A stretch of 64,000 nt of DNA. It comes from Megalopta genalis. Taxonomy: Eukaryota; Arthropoda; Insecta; Hymenoptera; Halictidae. The DNA is taken from the NCBI RefSeq assembly GCF_051020955.1, contig NW_027476857.1:1-64000 (forward strand). Direction: 5' to 3'. A model generated the notes under the pieces. It was not told where the DNA came from and searched no databases. It saw nothing but the letters and a program-made list of their open reading frames with translations. The position numbers were made by a program, and so were the translations under genes. Below are positions 50,001-62,860 of this stretch, piece by piece (the first letter of the stretch is position 1; each line of letters starts with the position of its first letter).

Positions 50001-53000
50001 CATGTGATTCGCTTGGATTTGAAGCTAACTCGTTTGTTTCGCCTGCATTTGAAGCTATGTCACATATATCCCACGTGTTTGAAGGTCAATCATTTGGTTC
50101 GCTTGGATTTGAAGCTAATCCTTCTACATCGCATTGATTTGAAGCTAAATCATGTGTTTTACATGAATTTGAAGCTATCTCGTTTGATTCCTCTACAATT
50201 GAAGCTATATCACTTATATCGCAAGTATCTAAAACTAAATCATTTGTGTCGCCTGGATTTGAAGTTAAACCTTCTACATAGCATTGATTTGAAGCTTAAT
50301 AATGTGTTTTGCTTGGAATTAAAGCTAACTCGTTTGTTTCCCCTGCGTCTGAAGCATATATCACTTATATCGCAAGTATCTATAGCTAAATCATTCGTTT
50401 TGCATGGATTTGAAGCTAAACCTTCTACATAGCATTGGTTTGAAGCTAAATCATGTGATTCTCTAGGATTTGAAGCTAACTCGTTTGTTTCGCCTGCATT
50501 TGAAGCTACATCACATATATCCCACGTGTTTGAAGCTCAAACATTTGCTTCGCTTGGATTGGAAGCTAACTCGTTTGTTTCGTCTGCATTTGAAGCTATA
50601 TCACACACATTCCAAGCGTTTGAAGCTAAATCATTTGTTTCGCATGGATTTGAAGCTATATCACTTATATCCCAAGCGTTTGAAAGTAAATCATTTGTTT
50701 CGCATGGATTTGAAGCTAAACCTTCATACAGCCCATTGCTTTTAAGCCAAATCATTTCATTCGCTTGGATTTGAAGCTAACTCGTTTGTTTCGTCTGCAT
50801 TTGAAGGTATATCACTTCTATCCCAAGTATCTGAAGATAAATCATTTGTTTCGCATGGATTTGAAGCTAAACCTTCTACATCGTATTGATTTGAAGCTAA
50901 CTCATTTGTTTCGCATGGATTTGAAGCTAAACATTCTACATCGCATGGATTTGAAGCTAAGCCTTCTATTTCGCATGGATTTAAATTTAATGATGTGTAT
51001 CGCATGCATATTGAAGCTAACTCGTTTGATTCGTCTGCATTTGAAGCTATATCACTTATATCACAAGTGTTTGAAGCTAAATCATTTGTTGCGCATGGAT
51101 TTGAAGCTAAACCTTCTATATCGCATACATTTGAAGCTAAATCGTGTGTTTCGCTTGGATTTGTAGCTATACCTTCTACATCGCTTTGATTTGTTAGCTA
51201 AATCATGTGTTTTGCATGGATTTGAAGCTATACCTTCTACATCGCATTGATTTGAAGCCATATCATGTGTTTTGCATGGATTTTCTGCCAACTCGTTTGT
51301 TTCCCCTGCATTTGAAGCTATATCAGTTATATCGCAAGTATCTGATGCTAAATCATTTGTTTCGCATGGATTTGAAGCTAAACCTTCTACATCGCATTGA
51401 TTTGCAGCTAAATCATGTGTTTCGCATGGATTTGAATCTAACTCGTTCGTTTCGCCTGCATTTGATGCTATATCACTTATATCGCAAGCGTTTGAAGCTA
51501 AATCATTTGTTTCGCATGAATTTGAAGCTAGCCTTCTACTTCGCATGGATTTGAAGATAAATTATGTGTTTCGCATGGATTTGAAGGTAACTCGTTAGTA
51601 TCGCCTGCATTTCAAGCTATATCACTTATATCGCAAGTATCTGAACCTACATCATTTGTATCGCATGAATTTGAAGCTAAGCCTTCTACTTCGCATGGAT
51701 TTAAAGCTAAATGATGTGTGTCACATGGATTTTGAAGCTAACTCATTTGATTCGTCTGCATTTGAAGCTATATCACTTATATCCCAAGTGTTTGATGCGA
51801 AATCATTTGTTTCGCATGGATTTGTAGCTAAACCTTCTACATCGTATCGATTTGAAGCAAAATGATATGTATCGCATGGCTTTTGAAGCTTCCCCGATTG
51901 AATCGTCTGCATTTGCAGCTATATCACTTATATCACAAGTGTTTGAAGCTAAATCATTTGTTTCGCATCGATTTGAAGCTAAACCTTCTATATCGCATTC
52001 ATTTGAAGCGAAATCATGTGTTTCCCTTGGATTTGAAGCTATACCTTGTACATCGCTTTGATTTGTCAGCTAAATCATGTGTTTTGCATGGATTTGATGC
52101 TAACTCGTTTGTTTCACCTGAATTTGAAGCTACATCAGTTATATCGCAAGTATCTGATGCTAAATCATTTGTTTCGCATGGATTTGAAGGTAACTCGTTA
52201 GTTTCGCCTGCATTTGAAGCTATATCACTTATATCGCAAGTATCTGAACCTAATTCATTTGTTTCGCATGAATTTGAAGCTAAGCCTTCTACTTCGCATG
52301 GATTTAAAGCTAAATTATGTGTGTCACATGGATTTTGAAGCTAACTCGTTTGTTTCCCCTGCATTTGAAGCATATATCACTTAAATCGCAAGTATCTAAA
52401 GCTAAATCATTTGTTTTGCATGGATTTGAAGCTAAACCTTCTACATAGCATTGGTTTGAAGCATAACAATGTGTTTTGCTTGGATATGAAGCTAACTCGT
52501 TTGTTTCCCCGTACATTTGTAGCTATATCACTTATATCGGAACAATCTGATGCTAAATCATTTGTGTCGCATTGATTTGAAGCTAAACCTTCCACATATC
52601 ATTGATTTGAAGCTTAATAATGTGTCTTGCATGTATTTGAAGCTAACTCGTTTGTTTCCCCTGCATTTGAAGCTATATCACTTATATCGCAAGTATCTGA
52701 TGCTAAATCATTAGCTTCGCATGGATTTGAAGCTAATCATTCCACACCGCATTGATTTGAAGCTTAATCATTTGTTTTGCATCGATTTGAAGCTACCTCG
52801 CTTGTATCCCCTGCATTTGAAGCGGTATCACTTATATCGCAAGTATCTGAAGCTAAATCATTTGTGTCTCATGGATTTGAACCTACACCATCTACATAGC
52901 ATTGATTTGCAGCTGAATCATGTGTTTCGCATGGATTTAAAGCTAACTCGTTTGTTTCGTCTGCATTTGAAGCTATACCACTTAAATCCCAAGTGTTCGA

Positions 53001-53570
53001 AGATAAATCATTTGTTTCGCATGGATTGGAAGCTAAACCTTCTACTTCGCATTGATTTAAAGCTAAATCATGTGTTTCGCGTGGATTTGAAGCTAACTCG
53101 TTCGTTTCGCCTGCATTTGATGCTATATCACTTATATCGCAAGTGTTTGAAGCTAAATCATTTGTATCGCATGGATTTGAAGACAAACCTTCTACATCAT
53201 ATCGATTTGGAACTAAATGATATCTATCGCATGGATTTTGAAGCTATCCCATTTGATTCGTCTGCATTTGCAGCTATATCACTTATATCACAAGTGTTTG
53301 AAGCTAAATCATTTGTTTCGCATGGATTTGAAGCTAAACCTTCTACATCGCATTGATTTGAAGCTAAATCATGTTGTTCGCTTGGATTTGAAGCTAACTC
53401 GTTTGTTTCGCCTGCATTTGAAGCTATATCACTTATATCCCAAGTGTTTGATGCTAAATCATTTGTTTCGCATGGATTTGTAGCTAAACCTACTACATCG
53501 CATTGATTTGAAGCTAAACCTTCTACATCGCATTGATTTGAAGCTAAATCATGTGATTCGTTTGGATTTG
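47045..53570. repeat. 3,699-bp segmental tandem duplication
   Basis: Sequence from about 47,045 to 49,870 matches 50,744 to 53,569 at a constant 3,699-bp offset (47,296 with 50,995; 49,022 with 52,721; 49,518 with 53,217). The copies then diverge: copy one continues with the 49,871-50,743 tail, which resembles 54.8-55.4 kb and 43.5-43.8 kb. Shared odd variants include ATCATTAGCTTCG near 49,008 / 52,707, CATTCCACACCGC near 49,039 / 52,738 and ATCATGTTGTTCG near 49,670 / 53,369. Differences between copies are a few isolated substitutions. Confidence 0.93.
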
Positions 53571-56404
53571 AAGGTAACTCGTTAGTATCGCCTGCATTTG
53601 AAGCTATATCACTTATATCGCAAGTATCTGAACCTAAATCATTTGTTTCGCATGAATTTGAAGCTAAGCCTTCTACTTCGCATGGATTTAAAGCTAAATG
53701 ATGTGTGTCACATGGATTTTGAAGCTAACTCATTTGATTCGTCTGCATTTGAAGCTATATCACTTATATCCCAAGTGTTTGATGCTAAATCATTTGTTTC
53801 GCATGGATTTGTAGCTAAACCTTCTACATCGCATTAATTTGAAGCTAAATCATTTGTTTTGCATTGATTTGAAGCTAAACCTTCTACATCGCATTGATTT
53901 CAAGCTAAATCATGTGATTCGTTTGGATTTGAAGCTAACTCGTTTGTTTCGCCTGCATTTGAAGCTACATCACATATATCCCACCTGTTTGAAGCTCAAA
54001 CATTTGCTTCGCGTGGATTTGAAGCTAATCCTTCTACATCGCATTGATGTTAAGCTAAATCATGTGATTCGCTTGGATTTGAAGCTAACTCGTTTGTTTC
54101 GCCTGCATTTGAAGCTATATCACATATATCCCACATGTTTGAAGCTCAATCATTTGGTTCGCATGGATTGGAAGCTAACTCGTTTGTTTCGTCTGCATTT
54201 GAAGATATATCACTTAAATCCCAATTGTTTGAAGATAAATCATTTGTTCCGCATGGATTTCAAGCTAAACCTTCTACATCGCATTGATTTAATGCTAAAT
54301 CATGTGTTGCGCTTGGATTGGAAGCTAACTCATTTATTTCATCTGCATTTGAAGCTGTATCACTTATAGCGCAAGTATCTGAAGCTAAATCATTTGTTTC
54401 GCATGGATTTGCAGCTAACTCGGTTGTTTCGTCTGCATTTGAAGCTATATCACATATATTCCAAGCGTTTGAAGCTAAATCATTTGTTTGGCATGGATTT
54501 AAAGCTATATCACTTATATCCTATGTGTTTGAAGCTAAATCATTTGTTTCGCATGGATTTGAAGCTAAACCTTCTACATAGCATTGATTTGAAGCTAAAT
54601 CATGTGTTTCGCATGGATTTGAAGCTAACTCGTTTGCTTCGTCTGCATTTGAAGCTATATCACTTATATCCCAAGTGTTTGAAGCTAAATCATTTGCTTT
54701 GCTTGGATTTGAAGCTAATCCTTCTACATCGCATTGATTTGAAGCTAAATCATGTGATTCGTTTGGATTTGAATCTAACTCGTTTGTTTCGCCTGCATTT
54801 GAAGCTACATCACATGTATCCCACGTGTTTGAAGCTCAAACATTTGCTTCGCTTGGGTTTGAAGCTAATCCTTCTACATCGCATTGATTTGAAGCTAAAT
54901 CATGTGATTCGCTTGGATTTGAAGCTAACTCGTTTGTTTCGCCTGCATTTGAAGCTATATCACATATATCCCACGTGTTTGAAGGTCAATCATTTGGTTC
55001 GCTTGGATTTGAAGCTAATCCTTCTACATCGCATTGATTTGAAGCTAAATCATGTGTTTTGCATGAATTTGAAGCTATCTCGTTTGATTCCTCTACAATT
55101 GAAGCTATATCACTTATATCGCAAGTATCTAAAACTAAATCATTTGTGTCGCCTGGATTTGAAGTTAAACCTTCTACATAGCATTGATTTGAAGCTTAAT
55201 AATGTGTTTTGCTTGGAATTAAAGCTAACTCGTTTGTTTCCCTTGCGTTTGAAGCATATATCACTTATATCGCAAGTATCTATAGCTAAATCATTCGTTT
55301 TGCATGGATTTGAAGCTAAACCTTCTACATAGCATTGGTTTGAAGCTTAACAATGTGTTTTGCTTGGATATGAAGCTAACTCGTTTGTATCCCCGTACAT
55401 TTGTAGCTATATCACTTATATCGGAACAATCTGATGATAAATCATTTGTGTCGCATCGACTTGAAGCTAAACCTTCCACATATCATTGATTTGAAGCTTA
55501 ATATTGTGTCTTGCATGGATTTGAAGCTAACTCGTTTGTTTCCCCTGAATTTGAAGCTATATCACTTATATCGCAAGTACCTGAAGCTAAATCATTTGTG
55601 TCTCATGGATTTGAACCTACACCATCTACATAGCATTGATTTGCAGCTGAATCATGTGTTTCGCATGGATTTGAAGCCAACTCGTTTGTTTCGCCTGCAT
55701 TTGAAGCTATATCACATATATCCCATGTGTTTGAAGCTCAATCATTTGCTTCGCTTGGATTTGAAGCTAATCCTTCTACATCGCATTGACTTGATGCTAA
55801 ATCATGTGACTCGCTTGGATTGGAAGCTAGCTTGTTTATTTCGTCTGCAATTGAAGCTGTATCACTTATATCGCAAGTATCTAAAGCTAAATCATTTGTG
55901 TCGCCTGGATTTGAAGTTAAACCTTCTACATAGCATTGATTTGAAGCTTTATAATTTGTTTTGCTTGGAATTAAAGCTAACTCGTTTGTTTCCCCTGCAT
56001 TTGAAGCATATACCACTTATATCGCAAGTATCTAAAGCTAAATCGTTTGTGTCTCATGGATTTGAAGCTAAACCTTCTATATAGCATTGATTTGCAGCTA
56101 AATCTGCATTTGAAGCTATATCACATATATCCCAAGTGTTTGAAGCTCAATCATTTGCTTCGCATGGATTTGAAGCTAATCCTTCTACATCGCATTGATT
56201 TGAAGCTAACTCGTTAGTTTCGTCTGCATTTGAAGCTATATCACTTATATCGCAAGTATCTTAAGCTAAATCATTTGTGTCGCATGGATTTGAAGCTAAA
56301 CTTTCTACATCGAATCTAAATCATGTGATTTGCTTGGATTGGAAGCTAAAACTTATACATCGCATTGATTTGAAGCTAAATCATGTGTTTCGCATGGATT
56401 TGAA
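53571..56404. repeat. Mosaic of earlier blocks, with a one-HOR deletion
   Basis: The part 53,598-54,581 is the second copy of 41,999-42,982. The part 54,770-55,360 resembles 49,870-50,450. From about 55,670 it follows the 32/36-kb block. Near 56,346 it lacks exactly 150 bp present at 36,511-36,660: both sides join at GGAAGCTAA and AACTTATAC, so one whole HOR is missing. Confidence 0.86.
54394..55332 (+). other. 312-codon plus-strand open frame in the satellite; probably not a gene
   Basis: This has the same LKLNHLFRMD-type frame as the other long plus-strand frames. It spans the boundary between the block copied from 42 kb and the block resembling 49.9-50.4 kb, so its present form arose by joining two satellite blocks. 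No domain is recognisable. Confidence 0.07.
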
Positions 56405-59400
56405 GCTAACTCGTTAGTCTCGTCTGCATTTGAAGCTATATCACTTATATCGCTAGTATCTAAAGCTAAATCATTTGTTTCGCATGGATTTGAAGCTAAT
56501 CCTTCTACATCGCATTGATTTGCAGCTAAATCATGTGTTTCGCATGGATTTGAAGCTAAACCTTCTACATCGCATTGATTTGAAGCTAAATCATGTGATT
56601 CGTTTGGATTTGAAGCTAATTCGTTTGTTTCGCTTGCATTTGAAGCTATATCACATATATCCCACGTGTTTGAAGCTCAAACATTTGCTTCGCTTGGATT
56701 TGAAGCTAATCCTTCTACATCGCATTGATTTGAAGCTAAATCATGTGATTCGCTTGAATTTGATGCTAACTCGGTTGTTTCGTCTGCATTTGAAGCTATA
56801 CCACTTATATCGCTAGTATCTGAAGCTAAATCATTTGTGTCTCATGGATATGAGGCTAAACCTTCTACATAGCATTGATTTGAAGCTAAATCATGTGTTT
56901 CGCAAGGATTTGAAGCTAACTCGTTTGTTTCCCTGCATTTCAAGCTATATCACTTATATCGCAAGTATAAGATGCTAAATCAATTGTATCTTATGGATTT
57001 GAAGCTAATCCTACTACTTCGAATTGATTTGAAGCTGAATCATTTGTTTCGCATGGATTTGAAGCTGAACCTTCTACATCGCAATCATTTGCAGCTAAAT
57101 CATGTGTTTCGCATAGATTTGAAGCTATGTCTTAATAATTCGCATCGATTTGAAGCTAAATGATGTGTATCGCATGGATTTTGAAGCTAACTCGTATGAT
57201 TCGTCTGCATTCGAAGCTATACCACTTATATCGCAAGAATCGTATGCTAAATCACATGTTTCGCATGGATTTGAAGCCAAACCTTCTACATCGCATTGAT
57301 TTAAAGCTTAGTAATGTGTTTTCCTTGGATATGAAGCTAACTCGTTTGTTTCACCTACATTTGTAGCTACATCACTTATGACGCTAGTATATGAAGCTAA
57401 ATCATTAGTGTCTCATGGATTTGAAGCGAAACCGCCTACATAGTATTGATTTGAACCTTAATCATGTGTTTTGTATGGATTTGAAGCTAACTCGTTTGTT
57501 TCCCCTGCATTTGAAACTATATCACTTATATCGCAACTATCTGATGTTAAATCATTTTTTTCGCATGGAGTTGAAGCTAAAACTTCTACATCGCATTGAT
57601 TTGCAGCTAAATCATGTGTTTTGCATGGATTTGAGCTAACTCGTTTGCTTCGTCTGCATTTGAAGCTATGTCACTTATATCCCAAGTGTTTGAAGCTAAA
57701 TCATTTGTTTCGCATGGATTTGAAGCTAAACCTGCTACATCGCATTGATTTGAAGCGTAGTAATGTGTTTTGCTTGGATATGAAGCTGACTCGTTTGATT
57801 CGTCTGCATTTGAAGCTGTATCACTTATATCGTAAGTATCTGAAACTAAATCATTTGTTTCGCATGGATTTGAAGCTAAACCTCCTACATAGCATTGACT
57901 TGAAGTTAAATCATGTGTTTCGCAAGGCTTTGACGATAACTCGTTTGTTTCGCATGCATTTGTAGCTATATCATTTATGTCGCAAGCATTTGAATCCAAA
58001 TCATTTGTGGCGCATCGATTTGAAGCTAAAACTTCTATATCGTATTGATTTGATGCTAAATCATGTGTATCGCATGGATTTTGAAGTTAACTCGTTTGAT
58101 TCGTCTGCATTGAAGCAATATCACTTATATCGCATGTCTCTGAAGCTAAATCATTTGCGTCGCATGGATTTGAAGGTAAACCTTCTACATTGCATTGATT
58201 TGAAGCTTAATCATGTGTTTTGCATGGATTTGAAGCAAAGTCGTCCGTTTCGCTTGCATTTGACGCTATATCACTTATATCTCAAGTATCTGAAGCTAAA
58301 TCATTTGTTTCGCATGGATTTGAAGCTTAACCTTCTAAATCGCATTTATTTGAAGCTAAATCATGTGATTCTCATGGATTTGAAGATACCTCGTTTGTTT
58401 CGTCTGCATCTGAAGCTATATCACTTATATCGCAAGTATCTGACGCTAAATTATTAGTTTCGCATGCATTTGAAGCTAAACATTCTACATCGCATAGATT
58501 TGAAGCTAGCTCGTTTGCTTCGTCTGCAGTTGAAGCTATATCACTTATATCCCAAGTGTTTGAAGCTAAATCATTTGTTTCGCATGGATTTGAAGCCAAA
58601 CTTTCTACATCGCATTGATTTAAAGCTTAGTAATGTGTTTTCCTTGGATATGAAGCTAACTCGTTTGTTTCACCTACATTTGTAGCTACATCACTTATGT
58701 CGCTAGTATATGAAGCTAAATCATTAGTGTCTCATGGATTGGAAGCGAAACCTCCTACATAGCATTGATCTGAAGCTTAATCATGTGTTTTGTATGGATT
58801 TGAAGCTAACTCGTTTGTTTCCCCTGCATTTGAAACTATATCACTTATATCGCAACTATCTGATGTTAAATCATTTTTTTCGCATGGAGTTGAAGCTAAA
58901 ACTTCTACATCGCATTGATTTGCAGCTAAATCATGTGTTTTGCATGGATTTGAAGCTAACTCGTTAGTCTCGTCTGCATTTGAAGCTATATCACTTATAT
59001 CGCTAGTATCTAAAGCTAATTCATTTGTTTCGCATGGATTTGAAGCTAGTCCTTCTACATCGCATTGATTTGCAGCTAAATCACGTGTTTCGCATGGATT
59101 TGAAGCTAAACCTTCTACATCGCATTGATTTAAAGCTAAATCATGTGATTCGTTTGGATTTGAAGCTAATTCGTTTGTTTCGCTTGCATTTGAATCTATA
59201 TCACATATATGCCACGTGTTTGAAGCTCAAATATTTGCTTCGCTTGGATTTGAAGCTAGTCCTTCTACATCGCATTGGTTTGAAGCTAAATCATGTGATT
59301 CGCTTGAATTTGAAGCTAACTCGGTTGTTTCGTCTGCATTTGAAGCTATACCACTTATATCGCTAGTATCTGAAGCTAAATCATTTGTGTCTCATGGATA

Positions 59401-62400
59401 TGAAGCTAAACCATCTACATAGCATTGATTTGAAGCTAAATCATGTGTTTCGCAAGGATTTGAAGCTAACTCGTTTGTTTCCCCTGCATTTCAAGCTATA
59501 TCACTTATATCGCAAGTATAAGATGCTAAATCAATTGTATCTTATGGATTTGAAGCTAATCCTACTACTTCGAATTGATTTGAAGCTGAATCAATTGTTT
59601 CGCATGGATTTGAAGCTGAACCTTCTACATCGCATTCATTTGCAGCTAAATCATGTGTTTCGCATAGATTTGAAGCTATGTCTTAATAATTCGCATCGAT
59701 TTGAAGCTAAATGATGTGTATCGCATGGATTTTGAAGCTAACTCGTATGATTCGTCTGCATTCGAAGCTATACCACTTATATCGCAAGAATCGTATGCTA
59801 AATCACATGTTTCGCATGGATTTGAAGCCAAACCTTCTACATCGCATTGATTTAAAGCTTAGTAATGTGTTTTCCTTGGATATGAAGCTAACTCGTTTGT
59901 TTCACCTACATTTGTAGCTACATCACTTATGACGCTAGTATATGAAGCTAAATCATTAGTGTCTCATGGATTTGAAGCGAAACCTCCTACATAGTATTGA
60001 TTTGAACCTTAATCATGTGTTTTGTATGGATTTGAAGCTAACTCGTTTGTTTCCCCTGCATTTGAAACTATATCACTTATATCGCAACTATCTGATGTTA
60101 AATCATTTTTTTCGCATGGAGTTGAAGCTAAAACTTCTACATCGCATTGATTTGCAGCTAAATCATGTGTTTTGCATGGATTTGAAGCTAACTCGTTTGC
60201 TTCGTCTGCATTTGAAGCTATGTCACTTATATCCCAAGTGTTTGAAGCTAAATCAATTGTTTCGCATGGATTTGAAGCTAAACCTGCTACATCGCATTGA
60301 TTTGAAGCGTAGTAATGTGTTTTGCTTGGATATGAAGCTGACTCGTTTGATTCGTCTGCATTTGAAGCTGTATCACTTATATCGTAAGTATCTGAAACTA
60401 AATCATTTGTTTCGCATGGATTTGAAGCTAAACCTCCTACATAGCATTGACTTGAAGTTAAATCATGTGTTTCGCATGGCTTTGACGATAACTCGTTTGT
60501 TTCGCATGCATTTGTAGCTATATCATTTATGTCGCAAGCATTTGAATCCAAATCATTTGTGGCGCATCGATTTGAAGCTAAAACTTCTATATCGTATTGA
60601 TTTGATGCTAAATCATGTGTATCGCATGGATTTTGAAGTTAACTCGTTTGATTCGTCTGCATTTGAAGCAATATCACTTATATCGCATGTCTCTGAAGCT
60701 AAATCATTTGCGTCGCATGGATTTGAAGGTAAACCTTCTACATTGCATTGATTTGAAGCTTAATCATGTGTTTTGCATGGATTTGAAGCAAAGTCGTCCG
60801 TTTCGCTTGCATTTGACGCTATATCACTTATATCTCAAGTATCTGAAGCTAAATCATTTGTTTCGCATGGATTTGAAGCTTAACCTTCTAAATCGCATTT
60901 ATTTGAAGCTAAATCATGTGATTCTCATGGATTTGAAGATACCTCGTTTGTTTCGTCTGCATCTGAAGCTATATCACTTATATCGCAAGTATCTGACGCT
61001 AAATTATTAGTTTCGCATGCATTTGAAGCTAAACATTCTACATCGCATAGATTTGAAGCTAGCTCGTTTGCTTCGTCTGCAGTTGAAGCTATATCACTTA
61101 TATCCCAAGTGTTTGAAGCTAAATCATTTGTTTCGCATGGATTTGAAGCCAAACCTTCTACATCGCATTGATTTAAAGCTTAGTAATGTGTTTTCCTTGG
61201 ATATGAAGCTAACTCGTTTGTTTCACCTACATTTGTAGCTACATCACTTATGTCGCTAGTATATGAAGCTAAATCATTAGTGTCTCATGGATTGGAAGCG
61301 AAACCTCCTACATAGCATTGATCTGAAGCTTAATCATGTGTTTTGGATGGATTTGAAGCTAACTCGTTTGTTTCCCCTGCATTTGAAACTATATCACTTA
61401 TATCGCAACTATCTGATGTTAAATCATTTTTTTCGCATGGAGTTGAAGCTAAAACTTCTACATCGCATTGATTTGCAGCTAAATCATGTGTTTTGCATGG
61501 ATTTGAAGCTAACTCGTTAGTCTCGTCTGCATTTGAAGCTATATCACTTATATCGCTAGTATCTAAAGCTAATTCATTTGTTTCGCATGGATTTGAAGCT
61601 AGTCCTTCTACATCGCATTGATTTGCAGCTAAATCACGTGTTTCGCATGGATTTGAAGCTAAACCTTCTACATCGCATTGATTTAAAGCTAAATCATGTG
61701 ATTCGTTTGGATTTGAAGCTAATTCGTTTGTTTCGCTTGCATTTGAATCTATATCACATATATGCCACGTGTTTGAAGCTCAAATATTTGCTTCGCTTGG
61801 ATTTGAAGCTAGTCCTTCTACATCGCATTGGTTTGAAGCTAAATCATGTGATTCGCTTGAATTTGAAGCTAACTCGGTTGTTTCGTCTGCATTTGAAGCT
61901 ATACCACTTATATCGTTAGTATCTGAAGCTAAATCATTTGTGTCTCATGGATATGAATCTAAACCATCTACATAGCATTGATTTGAAGCTAAATCATGTG
62001 TTGCGCAAGGATTTGAAGCTAACTCGTTTGTTTCCCCTGCATTCGAAGCTATACCACTTATATCGCAAGTATCGTATGCTAAATCACATGTTTCGCATGG
62101 ATTTGAAGCCAAACCTTCTACATCGCATTGATTTAAAGCTTAGTAATGTGTTTTCCTTGGATATGAAGCTAACTCGTTTGTTTCACCTACATTTGTAGCT
62201 ACATCACTTATGACGCTAGTATATGAAGCTAAATCATTAGTGTCTCATGGATTTGAAGCGAAACCTCCTACATAGTATTGATTTGAACCTTAATCATGTG
62301 TTTTGTATGGATTTGCAGCTAACTCGTTTGTTTCCCCTGCATTTGAAACTATATCACTTATATCGCAACTATCTGATGTTAAATCATTTTTTTCGCATGG

Positions 62401-62860
62401 AGTTGAAGCTAAAACTTCTACATCGCATTGATTTGCAGCTAAATCATGTGTTTTGCATGGATTTGAAGCTAACTCGTTTGCTTCGTCTGCATTTGAAGCT
62501 ATGTCACTTATATCCCAAGTGTTTGAAGCTAAATCATTTGTTTCGCATGGATTTGAAGCTAAACCTGCTACATCGCATTGATTTGAAGCGTAGTAATGTG
62601 TTTTGCTTGGATATGAAGCTGACTCGTTTGATTCGTCTGCATTTGAAGCTGTATCACTTATATCGTAAGTATCTGAAACTAAATCATTTGTTTCGCATGG
62701 ATTTGAAGCTAAACCTCCTACATAGCATTGACTTGAAGTTAAATCATGTGTTTCGCATGGCTTTGACGATAACTCGTTTGTTTCGCATGCATTTGTAGCT
62801 ATATCATTTATATCGCAAGCATTTGAATCCAAATCATTTGTGGCGCATCGATTTGAAGCT
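56405..62860. repeat. About 2,552-bp segmental tandem triplication, third copy internally deleted
   Basis: Copies begin near 56,405, 58,955 and 61,508. Offsets between copies one and two grow from 2,550 to 2,553 because copy one lacks single bases near 56,930 (TTTCCCTGC), 57,634 (GGATTTGAGC) and 58,111 (TGCATTGAAGC). Copy three matches at 2,553 up to about 62,035 and then at 2,281, so 272 bp are missing. Private variants include TCTTAATAATTCGC near 57,130 / 59,682, GAATCGTATGC near 57,238 / 59,790 and GAAGCGTAGTAATG near 57,753 / 60,304. Monomers here are further from the consensus than in the left half. Confidence 0.92.
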
